Positions 16,829 to 23,953 of a stretch of 42,597 nt of DNA are shown one piece after another. The stretch comes from Anaerolineales bacterium. Its GTDB lineage: Bacteria; Chloroflexota; Anaerolineae; Anaerolineales; Villigracilaceae. Under the pieces are notes generated by a model, which saw nothing but the letters and a program-made list of their open reading frames with translations, was not told the origin of the DNA and ran no database searches. Location: positions 1 to 42,597 of the forward strand of contig JADZCC010000106.1 in the NCBI GenBank assembly GCA_020851785.1, read 5' to 3'. Position 1 is the first letter of the stretch. Every line of letters starts with the position of its first letter. Position numbers and translations under genes: made by a program.

Positions 16829-17021
16829 GCCCGTCCACGGAACGTATAGTGCAGTTGAAGACGATCGTAACGAAAACATCCTAATTTATGTCAACGGCGA
16901 ATTGTTTTCTTGTCGGAGTATGAGGAAAATAATAGTTGGCAGACAAAATACCATGATTTGTGACGGTTGTCCATCACAAATCGCGCGATTTGTGATGGAC
17001 AAAAGGCGATTTGGGGGGTAA
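16829..17021 (+). pseudogene. Duplicated 5' fragment of the aminotransferase gene at 18215
   Basis: Bases 16829-16907 match 18217-18295 with five mismatches in 79, without gaps. The start codon is lost (GGG in place of ATG). The frame stays open after the homology ends, through unrelated sequence to TAA at 17019-17021. It is the left member of a direct repeat flanking the AT-rich ATPase gene. Confidence 0.85.
16967..17002. promoter_or_regulatory. 36-bp perfect palindrome upstream of the ATPase gene
   Basis: The left half TTGTCCATCACAAATCGC is followed without a spacer by its exact reverse complement. A further partial half-site, GATTTGTGA, lies at about 16955. It could be an operator for the ATPase gene, whose ATG is 28 nt on, an end of the inserted element, or a cruciform site. 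Confidence 0.75.
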
Positions 17022-17024
17022 AAT
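17019..17024 (+). promoter_or_regulatory. -10-like hexamer TAAAAT before the ATPase gene (leaderless geometry)
   Basis: TAAAAT is separated from the ATG at 17031 by AGATTC only. There is no Shine-Dalgarno sequence between. The palindrome at 16967-17002 would overlap the -35 region. Confidence 0.45.
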
Positions 17025-17030
17025 AGATTC

Positions 17031-18170
17031 ATGTATATTCAACGCTTGATTTTTGAACAAATTAAGAAAAGAATTCTACAATCACCTAAAGTAGTAATTA
17101 TTTATGGCGCGCGTCAGGTTGGGAAAACCACTTTAGTTAATAAACTTGTCAATGATATTTCACTAAAAACATTGCGAATTGACGCAGAAGATTCCCGTTA
17201 CACAGAAGTTCTATCAAGCAAAAATATTGACCATCTAAAGTCACTTTTAGCAGGTTATCAACTTGTTGTCATAGACGAAGCCCAGCAAATTCCAGAAATT
17301 GGCACAACGCTTAAACTTATTCACGACCATATTCCTGATGTTAAAGTAATTGCAACAGGTTCGTCATCTTTTGACTTGTCCAATAAAGTGGTGGAACCGC
17401 TTACGGGCAGGCATTGGTCTTATACGCTTTATCCAATTTCTTATGGCGAGCTTGCGTTAGATCATAATGCTTTTGAATTGGACCAAAAGCTGGAGAACAA
17501 TTTAGTATACGGCTCTTATCCCGAAATCATTTCAATTGCTTCGCTTGAAGAAAAAAAAGAATACTTAAATCATTTAGCTTCTGCTTATTTGTTTAAAGAC
17601 ATATTGCAACTTGTTCAGGTTCGTAATTCGCTGAAATTACAACAACTCCTCAAGATGCTTGCTTATCAGATTGGAAGTCAAGTATCGCTTAATGAAATTG
17701 GAGCAAAACTTGACATGAATCGAGATACGGTTATTCGCTACGTTGATTTACTTGAAAAATCTTTTGTGATTTTCAGGCTGGGCGGATTAAGTCGCAACTT
17801 ACGCAATGAAGTGACGAAAATGGATAAAATTTATTTTTATGACTTGGGGATTCGTAATAGCGTTATTGATATGCTCAAACCATTTGGCGATAGAAATGAT
17901 ATTGGTCAGTTGTGGGAAAATTTCTTAATCATCGAAAGAATGAAACATAACGCTTATTCAAACATTCAGACCTCAAATTACTTTTGGAGATTAAGCACAG
18001 GGGCGGAAATAGATTTTGTGGAAGAAAAAGAAGGTAAGTATGATGGTTATGAATTTAAGTGGGCGGATAAACAGGCGAAGCCCCCGGCTAGCTGGCTGGC
18101 TGGTTATCCCGGCGCAAGTTATGCAACCATTAATCGAAGCAACTATTTACCTTTTATTACCAATCCATAA
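17031..18170 (+). CDS. AAA-family ATPase with DUF4143 domain, recently inserted
   Basis: A 379-residue protein. The N-terminal ATPase domain has Walker A GARQVGKTTLV (residues 26-36), Walker B LVVIDEAQQIPE (about 79-90) and the ATGSSSFDLSN sensor segment. The C-terminal DUF4143 domain carries a PD-(D/E)xK-like pattern, GAEIDFVEEKEG then EFKW (about 324-344). The family is common, often in mobile or defence-type contexts, with no settled function. The gene is far more AT-rich than its neighbours: the 60 bases from 17041 hold only 15 G or C, against about half nearby. It is flanked by a 79-bp direct repeat and is unrelated to glycan synthesis, so it looks like a transferred cargo gene. Confidence 0.88.
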   Translation: MYIQRLIFEQIKKRILQSPKVVIIYGARQVGKTTLVNKLVNDISLKTLRIDAEDSRYTEVLSSKNIDHLKSLLAGYQLVVIDEAQQIPEIGTTLKLIHDHIPDVKVIATGSSSFDLSNKVVEPLTGRHWSYTLYPISYGELALDHNAFELDQKLENNLVYGSYPEIISIASLEEKKEYLNHLASAYLFKDILQLVQVRNSLKLQQLLKMLAYQIGSQVSLNEIGAKLDMNRDTVIRYVDLLEKSFVIFRLGGLSRNLRNEVTKMDKIYFYDLGIRNSVIDMLKPFGDRNDIGQLWENFLIIERMKHNAYSNIQTSNYFWRLSTGAEIDFVEEKEGKYDGYEFKWADKQAKPPASWLAGYPGASYATINRSNYLPFITNP

Positions 18171-18214
18171 AGCCCTAATCCCTCTGAAGAACTTGAAACC
18201 TGACAGGAGGCCCC

Positions 18215-19144
18215 ATGCCCGTCCACGGAACGCATAATGCAGTTGAAGACGTACGCAACGAAAACATCCTAATTTATGTCAACGGCGAATTGTTTCCGCG
18301 CCACGAAGCCAAAATATCCGTCTTTGACAGCGGCTACCTCGTTGGTGATGGAATTTGGGAAGCCCTGCGTTTGCATGACGGCGTGTTAGTTTTTCTCGAT
18401 GAACACCTCGACCGTTTATGGCAAGCCGCCGCCACCGTGGGCATGGATTTGAAAATGACCCGTCAGGAATTGACCGATAAATTGTGGCAAACGCTCAAAG
18501 CCAATGACATGCACGATGGCGTGCATGTCCGTTTTATGGTGACGCGCGGAACGAAGAAGACTCCTTCGCAAGACCCGCGCCTGACGATTTCCGGCCCTAA
18601 TTTAGTGATCATCCCTGAATACAAACAAGCCAGTCCGGAGTCGCGCAAGCGCGGAGTCGCTTTATTTACCAGTTCCATTCGCCGCGGCTCGCCGGACTAT
18701 CTCGACCCGCGTTTGAATTGTCACAGCAAATTGCACGAAGTCATGGCGTTGGTGCAAGCCATTGAAGCGGGCGCGGATGAAGCGCTGATGCTGGACATTC
18801 ACGGCTTTGTGGCCACCTGCAACGCCACGAATTTTTTTATGGTCAAAAACAACGAAATCTGGACCTCCACCGGGCAATATTGCATGAACGGCATCACGCG
18901 CGCCAAAGTGATCAAAGTTGCGAACGATCATAATATTCCGTGTTATCAAAAAAATTTTTCATTGTTCGACGTATACGGCGCGGACGAGGCCTTTGTCACC
19001 GGCACGTTCGGCGGGTTGACGCCCGTCGCCAAAGTGGATGGTCGAATCATCGGCGCTGGAAATGCTGGCGCGTGGACGGAAAAATTATCAGCGTGGTACG
19101 AGGCTGAGGTTCAGCGGGCAGTTCAAAAGGCGCAGGAGGCGTAG
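18215..19144 (+). CDS. Class IV PLP-dependent aminotransferase (BCAT / D-amino acid transaminase type)
   Basis: A 309-residue fold-type IV aminotransferase. It opens with the usual YVNGELFPRHEAKISVFDSG and GDGIWEALRLHDGVL segments. The PLP lysine is Lys172 in NCHSKLHEV, followed by GADEALMLD and the phosphate-binding NGITRAKVI. AGGAGG lies 7 nt before the ATG. The substrate is uncertain: branched-chain amino acids, D-alanine or an aminodeoxychorismate-type reaction are all possible. The next gene starts 1 nt after its stop, and that pair resembles a two-domain plant protein. Its first 79 bp have been duplicated upstream of the ATPase gene. Confidence 0.85.
   Translation: MPVHGTHNAVEDVRNENILIYVNGELFPRHEAKISVFDSGYLVGDGIWEALRLHDGVLVFLDEHLDRLWQAAATVGMDLKMTRQELTDKLWQTLKANDMHDGVHVRFMVTRGTKKTPSQDPRLTISGPNLVIIPEYKQASPESRKRGVALFTSSIRRGSPDYLDPRLNCHSKLHEVMALVQAIEAGADEALMLDIHGFVATCNATNFFMVKNNEIWTSTGQYCMNGITRAKVIKVANDHNIPCYQKNFSLFDVYGADEAFVTGTFGGLTPVAKVDGRIIGAGNAGAWTEKLSAWYEAEVQRAVQKAQEA
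18217..18295 (+). repeat. Right copy of the 79-bp direct repeat (start of aminotransferase gene)
   Basis: The intact source of the copy at 16829-16907. The two copies bracket the AT-rich ATPase gene. Confidence 0.85.
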
Positions 19145-19145
19145 C

Positions 19146-19874
19146 ATGTCATCCAAAAAAATCTGTTTGTGGAGCGGGCCGCGCAACATCTCCACGGCGC
19201 TCATGTATTCCTTCGCGCAACGCAATGACTGCCAGGTTTTTGACGAGCCGTTGTACGCGCATTATCTTTCCAAAACTCCGGCGAAAGCATATCACCCGGG
19301 CGCGGATGAAGTAATTGCGAAAATGGAAAATGACGGCGAGATTGTTGTGCGCGAGTTGATTTTGGGATTTGATTCCAGTCCGGTGGCTTTTTTCAAACAC
19401 ATGACGCATCATTTATTTAACCTGAAGCTGGGTTTTCTTTCAGAGACAGTGAACGTGCTTTTGACGCGCGACCCGCTGGAGATGTTGCCCAGTTATGCGG
19501 TGAATGTCGAGAAGCCAACTTTGCAGGACGTGGGCTATCAACAGCACATTGAACTGCTGGAATATTTGCAGTCCATTGGGCAAACTCCGCCGGTATTGGA
19601 CTCGAAGCAAATTTTGTTGAACCCGAAAAAGGTGTTGAGCGAGTTATGCGCGCGCGTGGGCATTGATTTTCAAGATGCGATGTTGCAGTGGGAAGCGGGC
19701 GCAAGAACTGAAGATGGCTGTTGGGCAAAGTATTGGTACAAGTCGGTACATCAGTCTACTGGCTTTGGGGAATATGTTCGGAAAACAGAGCCATTCCCGG
19801 AAGCGTTGAAGCCTTTGCTCGAAGAATGCCAGCCGTATTACGAGCGTTTGAGTCAATTGGCGATACAGGCGTAA
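19146..19874 (+). CDS. Sulfotransferase-like P-loop protein paired with the aminotransferase
   Basis: A 242-residue protein that opens directly with a nucleotide loop, KICLWSGPRNISTALMYSF (residues 5-23). It has a later NVLLTRDPLEMLPSY segment (about 102-116), in the place of the PAPS 3'-phosphate site. It belongs to a sulfotransferase-like subgroup distinct from the genes at 5207, 15978 and 23104 and lacks their YEKxxW end. ATG 19146 follows the aminotransferase stop by one base; the longer in-frame start lies inside that gene. Whether it transfers sulfate or acts on the aminotransferase product is unknown. Confidence 0.7.
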   Translation: MSSKKICLWSGPRNISTALMYSFAQRNDCQVFDEPLYAHYLSKTPAKAYHPGADEVIAKMENDGEIVVRELILGFDSSPVAFFKHMTHHLFNLKLGFLSETVNVLLTRDPLEMLPSYAVNVEKPTLQDVGYQQHIELLEYLQSIGQTPPVLDSKQILLNPKKVLSELCARVGIDFQDAMLQWEAGARTEDGCWAKYWYKSVHQSTGFGEYVRKTEPFPEALKPLLEECQPYYERLSQLAIQA

Positions 19875-19881
19875 TTTATTT

Positions 19882-19934
19882 GGGACGCAGATGAACGCGG
19901 ATGTTCGCTGATTTTTAATTTCTTTATCCGCGTT
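19882..19934. repeat. GACGCAGATGAACGCGGAT-type dispersed repeat
   Basis: GGGACGCAGATGAACGCG and following GATGTTCGCTGA lie between two genes. AACGCGGAT (19894-19902) is repeated inverted at 19926-19934. Elements of this wording recur in many bacterial genomes. Confidence 0.6.
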
Positions 19935-19973
19935 TTCTGTGCTTGTCAACGTCCTATTATTTTTTATTTGTGA

Positions 19974-19979
19974 TATAAA
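19974..19979 (+). promoter_or_regulatory. -10-like hexamer TATAAA before the gene at 19987
   Basis: TATAAA ends 7 nt before the ATG, with no Shine-Dalgarno sequence between them. Confidence 0.4.
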
Positions 19980-19986
19980 TTTTCTA

Positions 19987-21627
19987 ATGATTAAAGATTT
20001 TTTCAAACAACGCCTCCAACGCGGACTTGTCCGTCGCTTTAATAATTTCAAGATTGCCCGCGTTGCCAAACAGGTTGCAAGGCAGGAGCCGCAGACTGGC
20101 GGTCAGCCTGTTGTCTTTTTCAAAGCTTCCACCGGCATTGACGATTTATCCTGGAACAGCGGATTTCATTTGCTGGCTTCCTGGGCGCTTCGATTAAAGG
20201 GAATCCCGGTGGTTTATTTTGCCTGCGCTTCTGGGATGAGCAAATGCGTGCTGGGGACGAATCGCGATCATCCGCACGAAGCCATGCCGTGTAAAACCTG
20301 CGTGGCTCAGGCGCGGAGTTTGTATGCGGGGGTTGAAGAGCAAGTTGCAGGTTACAAGTTACAGGTTGAAAGTCGCAGGTCGCAGGTCAATTGGTTTAAC
20401 CTTGAAAAAGATTCTGAACTGCATAAACAAATTCAAAACCTGGATATTCATCAATTATCGCGTTTCGCTTATCAGGAAATTCCGCTTGGCGAGTTATGCC
20501 TGCCTGCTTTGCGTTGGGTGTTGCGCATCCACCACTTGAACAATGATGAAAATACGCGTTATTTATTGAGGGAATATATTTCCTCTGCCTGGAATGTCGC
20601 TCAAAAATTCTCAAAATTTTTAGAGGAAACCAACCCGCGCGCGGTGATTCTTTTCAATGGGCAGTTCTTCCCCGAAGCGACGGCTAAATATATCGCCCAA
20701 AAGCGCGGGCTTCGCGTCGTCACCCATGAAGTTGGGCTACAACCAGCATCTGCATTTTTTACGGACGGCGAAGCGACGGCTTACCCAATTCACATCCCTG
20801 ATGATTTTGAATTAAACGACGAGCAAAATCAAAAGTTAGACGCTTATCTGGCGAAGCGCTTTCAAGGCGACTTTAGCATGGCGGGCATTAAATTCTGGGC
20901 GGAGATGAAGGGACTCGACGAAGCCTTTTTGCAGAAAGCCGCGGCGTTCAAACAAATTGTGCCCATCTTTACCAATGTCATCTTTGATACCAGTCAGCCG
21001 CACGCCAACACCGTTTTTGAAGATATGTTCGACTGGCTGGATTTGACTTTGGAAGTCATCCAGCGCCACCCTGAAACCCTGTTTGTGATTCGCGCCCATC
21101 CGGACGAGTTAAGAGTCCGCAAAGCCAGCCGCGAAACGGTCGGCGGGTGGGTGGAGTCTCATCAAGTAACCGAACTGCCCAATGTGATTTATGTCGCGCC
21201 GAATGAAACGCTCAGTTCGTACGAGTTAATTCTAAAATCAAAATTTGTGCTGATCTATAACTCCACAATTGGCATGGAAGCGGCCATGATGGACATGCCG
21301 GTGTTGTGTGCGGGGCGGGCGCGGTTTACGCAATATCCCACCGTGTTTTTTCCGCAGACGGCTGATGAAATTAGAAAAAAAATGGAAGAATTTTTAGCGG
21401 CTGAAAAGATTGAAGTCCCCGCTGAATTCAAACGCAATGCCAGAAGATTTTTATATTATCAGTTGTACAAAACCTCCTTATCGTTTGGCGACTTTTTAGA
21501 GCCGTCCGTGCGGACAACGCAGACGAAGTTGAAGACTTTTGACCTGACTGAATTAATCGAGGCGGACGCGATACAAGTGATTTTGGACGGCGTCTTGAAC
21601 GACGGGGATTTTCTTTTGAAAAAATAA
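19987..21627 (+). CDS. Capsule-type (GT-B-like) polysaccharide biosynthesis protein
   Basis: A 546-residue protein. Its C-terminal half shows FVIRAHPDELRVRK (about residue 365), NVIYVAPNETLSSYELI, and KFVLIYNSTIGMEAAMMDMPVL (about 420), the donor-binding end typical of KpsC/KpsS-like and glycerophosphotransferase-like GT-B proteins. The N-terminal half carries CKTC and an acceptor-type Rossmann region. Residues ~119-135 (QVAGYKLQVESRRSQVN) are encoded by a dispersed minisatellite and look like an accidental in-frame insert. The ATG at 19987 was preferred to an upstream one because a TATAAA box lies just before it. It resembles the product of 2641 in motif layout. Confidence 0.68.
   Translation: MIKDFFKQRLQRGLVRRFNNFKIARVAKQVARQEPQTGGQPVVFFKASTGIDDLSWNSGFHLLASWALRLKGIPVVYFACASGMSKCVLGTNRDHPHEAMPCKTCVAQARSLYAGVEEQVAGYKLQVESRRSQVNWFNLEKDSELHKQIQNLDIHQLSRFAYQEIPLGELCLPALRWVLRIHHLNNDENTRYLLREYISSAWNVAQKFSKFLEETNPRAVILFNGQFFPEATAKYIAQKRGLRVVTHEVGLQPASAFFTDGEATAYPIHIPDDFELNDEQNQKLDAYLAKRFQGDFSMAGIKFWAEMKGLDEAFLQKAAAFKQIVPIFTNVIFDTSQPHANTVFEDMFDWLDLTLEVIQRHPETLFVIRAHPDELRVRKASRETVGGWVESHQVTELPNVIYVAPNETLSSYELILKSKFVLIYNSTIGMEAAMMDMPVLCAGRARFTQYPTVFFPQTADEIRKKMEEFLAAEKIEVPAEFKRNARRFLYYQLYKTSLSFGDFLEPSVRTTQTKLKTFDLTELIEADAIQVILDGVLNDGDFLLKK
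20341..20389 (-). repeat. Minisatellite copy 2, inverted, inside the coding region of 19987
   Basis: CAAGTTGCAGGTTACAAGTT and following ACAGGTTGAAAGTCGCAGGT are the reverse complement of the units at 31733-31788. The gene remains open through them. Confidence 0.75.
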
Positions 21628-21653
21628 ACCCATCTCGCTTGGAAGATGGGTTT
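21626..21653 (+). terminator. Rho-independent terminator after the gene at 19987
   Basis: AAACCCATCT (21626-21635) and AGATGGGTTT (21644-21653) pair around an 8-base loop, and TTTT ends the structure. It overlaps the stop codon. Confidence 0.8.
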
Positions 21654-21677
21654 TGATGGGTTTGAAACCTTGGCGGT

Positions 21678-22346
21678 TTATAACGGCTCTTTCACTTTTT
21701 GGCCGTCGCGTTTGATGATGTAAGCGGGAACTCCAACCACCGTGCAGTTGGGCGGAACGTTTTTGGTCACCACTGCGTTCGCGCCGACGATCACGTTGTC
21801 TCCGATGGTGATGTCTCCAAACACCTTGGCGCCCGCGCTAATGTGGACGTTGTCTCCTAGCGTGGGCGCTTTGCCTTTGTCCGAATAGCCAATCACGACC
21901 ATTTGATTGATCCAGCAGTTTTTGCCGATGCTTTTCGCCCCAACGCTGGTCGCATACCCGTGTTGAATAAAGAGGCCTTCGCCCAATTCAATGGGTTTGA
22001 GAAATAACGTGCCGCTGGGCTTGAGAATCAGCTTGGCAATCTCCAGCCCAATCCGGCTGGAGATGCGAAACTCCCGTTTGATGCGATAATAGAATAAATT
22101 GCGATATTCTTCATGTCGCCAGAGGAGCCAGACCAACTCCCGCCAGGGCGGCCGCTGATCGGCGATCCGCTTGGGGTGCGCAACTTCGATCCAGCGCGCG
22201 ATATCTTTTTCAATCAGAGTTCGGTTGGTGGAGGTAAAAAAAAGATACAAGTGTAAAAAAACCCGCAGGGCTTGCGCTGTGTAAATTAGGCTCATCGCCG
22301 CCCTAAAAATGAGCGTTTGTGAAAATTTTGTTTTCTTATCGTTCAC
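21678..22346 (-). CDS. Left-handed beta-helix acetyltransferase (serine acetyltransferase-like)
   Basis: A 222-residue protein. The N-terminal ~110 residues are helical and basic. Residues ~120-205 are hexapeptide repeats (IELGEGLFIQHGYATSVGA, IGKNCWINQMVVIG, LGDNVHISAGAKVFG, IGDNVIVGANAVV) ending in VVGVPAYIIKRDG, as in CysE-type and sugar O-acetyltransferases. The start is a GTG with GGAG about 8 nt upstream. Such enzymes transfer acetyl from acetyl-CoA; in this locus a sugar or nonulosonate O-acetylation is plausible, though serine acetylation cannot be excluded. Confidence 0.75.
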   Translation of the reverse strand: MNDKKTKFSQTLIFRAAMSLIYTAQALRVFLHLYLFFTSTNRTLIEKDIARWIEVAHPKRIADQRPPWRELVWLLWRHEEYRNLFYYRIKREFRISSRIGLEIAKLILKPSGTLFLKPIELGEGLFIQHGYATSVGAKSIGKNCWINQMVVIGYSDKGKAPTLGDNVHISAGAKVFGDITIGDNVIVGANAVVTKNVPPNCTVVGVPAYIIKRDGQKVKEPL

Positions 22347-22443
22347 TGAAAGGCTCCTTAGTTTGAATGTTGCTGGCGTTGAGTCTTGCGGTTGGACGAT
22401 TTTTCTGCCTCTAAAAGTTTATCCAAACCCCTGAAGCCGAGGG

Positions 22444-23034
22444 TCATTCCGTCAGCGTAATGTATTTCTTTTTAGGGTTAACTCCCATCATCCCAGCAAA
22501 AAAACCTTTAATGGCCTGCATGTCGGCGTCCTGGTCTTCAGTGGGGTGAAAGATTTCCCCAACATGGACGGTTTTATTTTTTCCATCCACCTTGGCCAGC
22601 ACAATTGGAATCCCCGCGCCTTTGGCGATGCGATGAAATCCCGTCTTCCATTCTTTGACGTAATGCCGCGTGCCTTCGGGCGCGATGGTGAGGATGAATT
22701 TATCGGCTTTGTTGCAAGCCGCCACCATTTGCTCCACCAGCCCGGCCGGGTTTTTGCGATCCACCGGCACGCCGCCGCAATAATAAAAGAACCAGCCAAA
22801 CGGGTTGTTGAACAATTCCGCCTTGCCCATGTAGCGCACATCCGCTTTCAAGTGGAAGATGATGCCCAGGAACAGCAGAAAATCCCAGTTGGAAGTATGC
22901 GGCGCGCCGATCAAAACATACTTGGGCAGGTTCGGCAAACTCCCTCCAACCTGCCAACCCGAAAGTTTCATCAGCGCGTTGCTCAGGCCGCGCAGGATGG
23001 GGCTAAGCAGAGGCGTATTAAAAATTGTTTTCAT
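22444..23034 (-). CDS. PlsC-like 1-acylglycerol-3-phosphate acyltransferase family protein
   Basis: A 196-residue acyltransferase. The catalytic HX4D box is HTSNWD (His46, Asp51) and the substrate motif is APEGTRH (from about 118). The length is short for PlsC, and no N-terminal membrane helix is obvious. The GVPVDRKNP segment is typical of the family, as is the conserved GAPH before the catalytic box. Members next to glycan genes can acylate lipid carriers or sugars. It is divergent from the sulfotransferase at 23104 and lies upstream of the acetyltransferase on the same strand, with about 97 bases between. Confidence 0.8.
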   Translation of the reverse strand: MKTIFNTPLLSPILRGLSNALMKLSGWQVGGSLPNLPKYVLIGAPHTSNWDFLLFLGIIFHLKADVRYMGKAELFNNPFGWFFYYCGGVPVDRKNPAGLVEQMVAACNKADKFILTIAPEGTRHYVKEWKTGFHRIAKGAGIPIVLAKVDGKNKTVHVGEIFHPTEDQDADMQAIKGFFAGMMGVNPKKKYITLTE

Positions 23035-23091
23035 GGCAGGTTAAACCCATACTTCCTTGAAATGCGTCGCGCCCGGATTCATAAACTATGG

Positions 23092-23097
23092 TTAAAT
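23092..23097 (+). promoter_or_regulatory. -10-like hexamer TTAAAT before the sulfotransferase at 23104
   Basis: TTAAAT is separated from the ATG by ATCCGC only; no ribosome-binding site is seen. Confidence 0.35.
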
Positions 23098-23103
23098 ATC
23101 CGC

Positions 23104-23949
23104 ATGGCTTTCAAAGCGACGCTCCGCTCGTTCGTCTACCAAACCGAAAAACAAATTCAAAAACTGCGCTTTGGCTCGCGCGCAAGTTTGCCAATTTTAC
23201 TCGGTATTTCCTTTCCGAAAAGCGGCACGCACCTGCTCGACCAGATTCTACTTGGCTTTTCAAAAGTTGCCCCGTATCCCAAACGCCTGCATTCTTTTTA
23301 TGCCGAATACGCAGGCGCAAGCGGCGAAAAGCGCGCCCCCGAACAAGCCCTGGCCTGGCTGGACGCTTTGCAACCCAACGACCTGGCCTCGGCGCATTTG
23401 TTTGCGCGCCCGGCCGTTGTTGAAAAAGTTTGCTCGCCAAAATTTGTCCCTTATTTTATTTTCCGCGACCCGCGCGATGTCGTCGTCTCGCACGTCTTTT
23501 ACGTCACCGAGATGGAGGCCAGGCACGCGCATCATGCCTATTATCAAACCCTGCCCGATTTTGACGCACGGTTAACCGTCAGCATTTTGGGCCGCACGGA
23601 TACAGAGATCGAATTTCCCAACATCGCCGAACGTTTCGCGCCCTATCTCGATTGGCTCAAGCATAAAGAGGTTTTAGCCATTCACTTTGAAGATTTGATT
23701 CACCAGCGCGCCGAGACGTTAACGCAAATGATGGAACATTGGCTCGCTAAAACGCCGCTTCCAACCAGCCGACAGTTGATTCTTGCTTCTTTGGAAGCCG
23801 CCATCAACCCAACCAAGTCCCCGACCTTTCGTTCCGGCAAAACCGGCGAATGGCAAAAATACTTCAAAGCGGAACATAAAAAACTATTCAAGCAAGTCGC
23901 GGGCGATTTGTTGGTGAAGTTGGGCTATGAAAAAGACAACCACTGGTGA
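23104..23949 (+). CDS. Sulfotransferase
   Basis: A 281-residue paralogue of the enzyme at 15978. It shows the PAPS loop SFPKSGTHLLDQILLG (about residues 35-50), YFIFRDPRDVVVSHVFYVTE (about 117-136), FEDLIHQRAETL, and the closing SPTFRSGKTGEWQKYFKAEH and LGYEKDNHW. The reading frame continues upstream for 186 codons, but that stretch is antisense to the PlsC-like gene and is not real. ATG 23104 matches the start of its paralogue. The GT2 gene begins 4 nt after its stop, suggesting an operon. Confidence 0.85.
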   Translation: MAFKATLRSFVYQTEKQIQKLRFGSRASLPILLGISFPKSGTHLLDQILLGFSKVAPYPKRLHSFYAEYAGASGEKRAPEQALAWLDALQPNDLASAHLFARPAVVEKVCSPKFVPYFIFRDPRDVVVSHVFYVTEMEARHAHHAYYQTLPDFDARLTVSILGRTDTEIEFPNIAERFAPYLDWLKHKEVLAIHFEDLIHQRAETLTQMMEHWLAKTPLPTSRQLILASLEAAINPTKSPTFRSGKTGEWQKYFKAEHKKLFKQVAGDLLVKLGYEKDNHW

Positions 23950-23953
23950 TCTG

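Noticed and set aside
22546..23103. Long in-frame extension upstream of the sulfotransferase at 23104
   Set aside because: It is antisense to the PlsC-like gene, which has clear catalytic motifs, and the extra residues have no counterpart in the paralogue at 15978.
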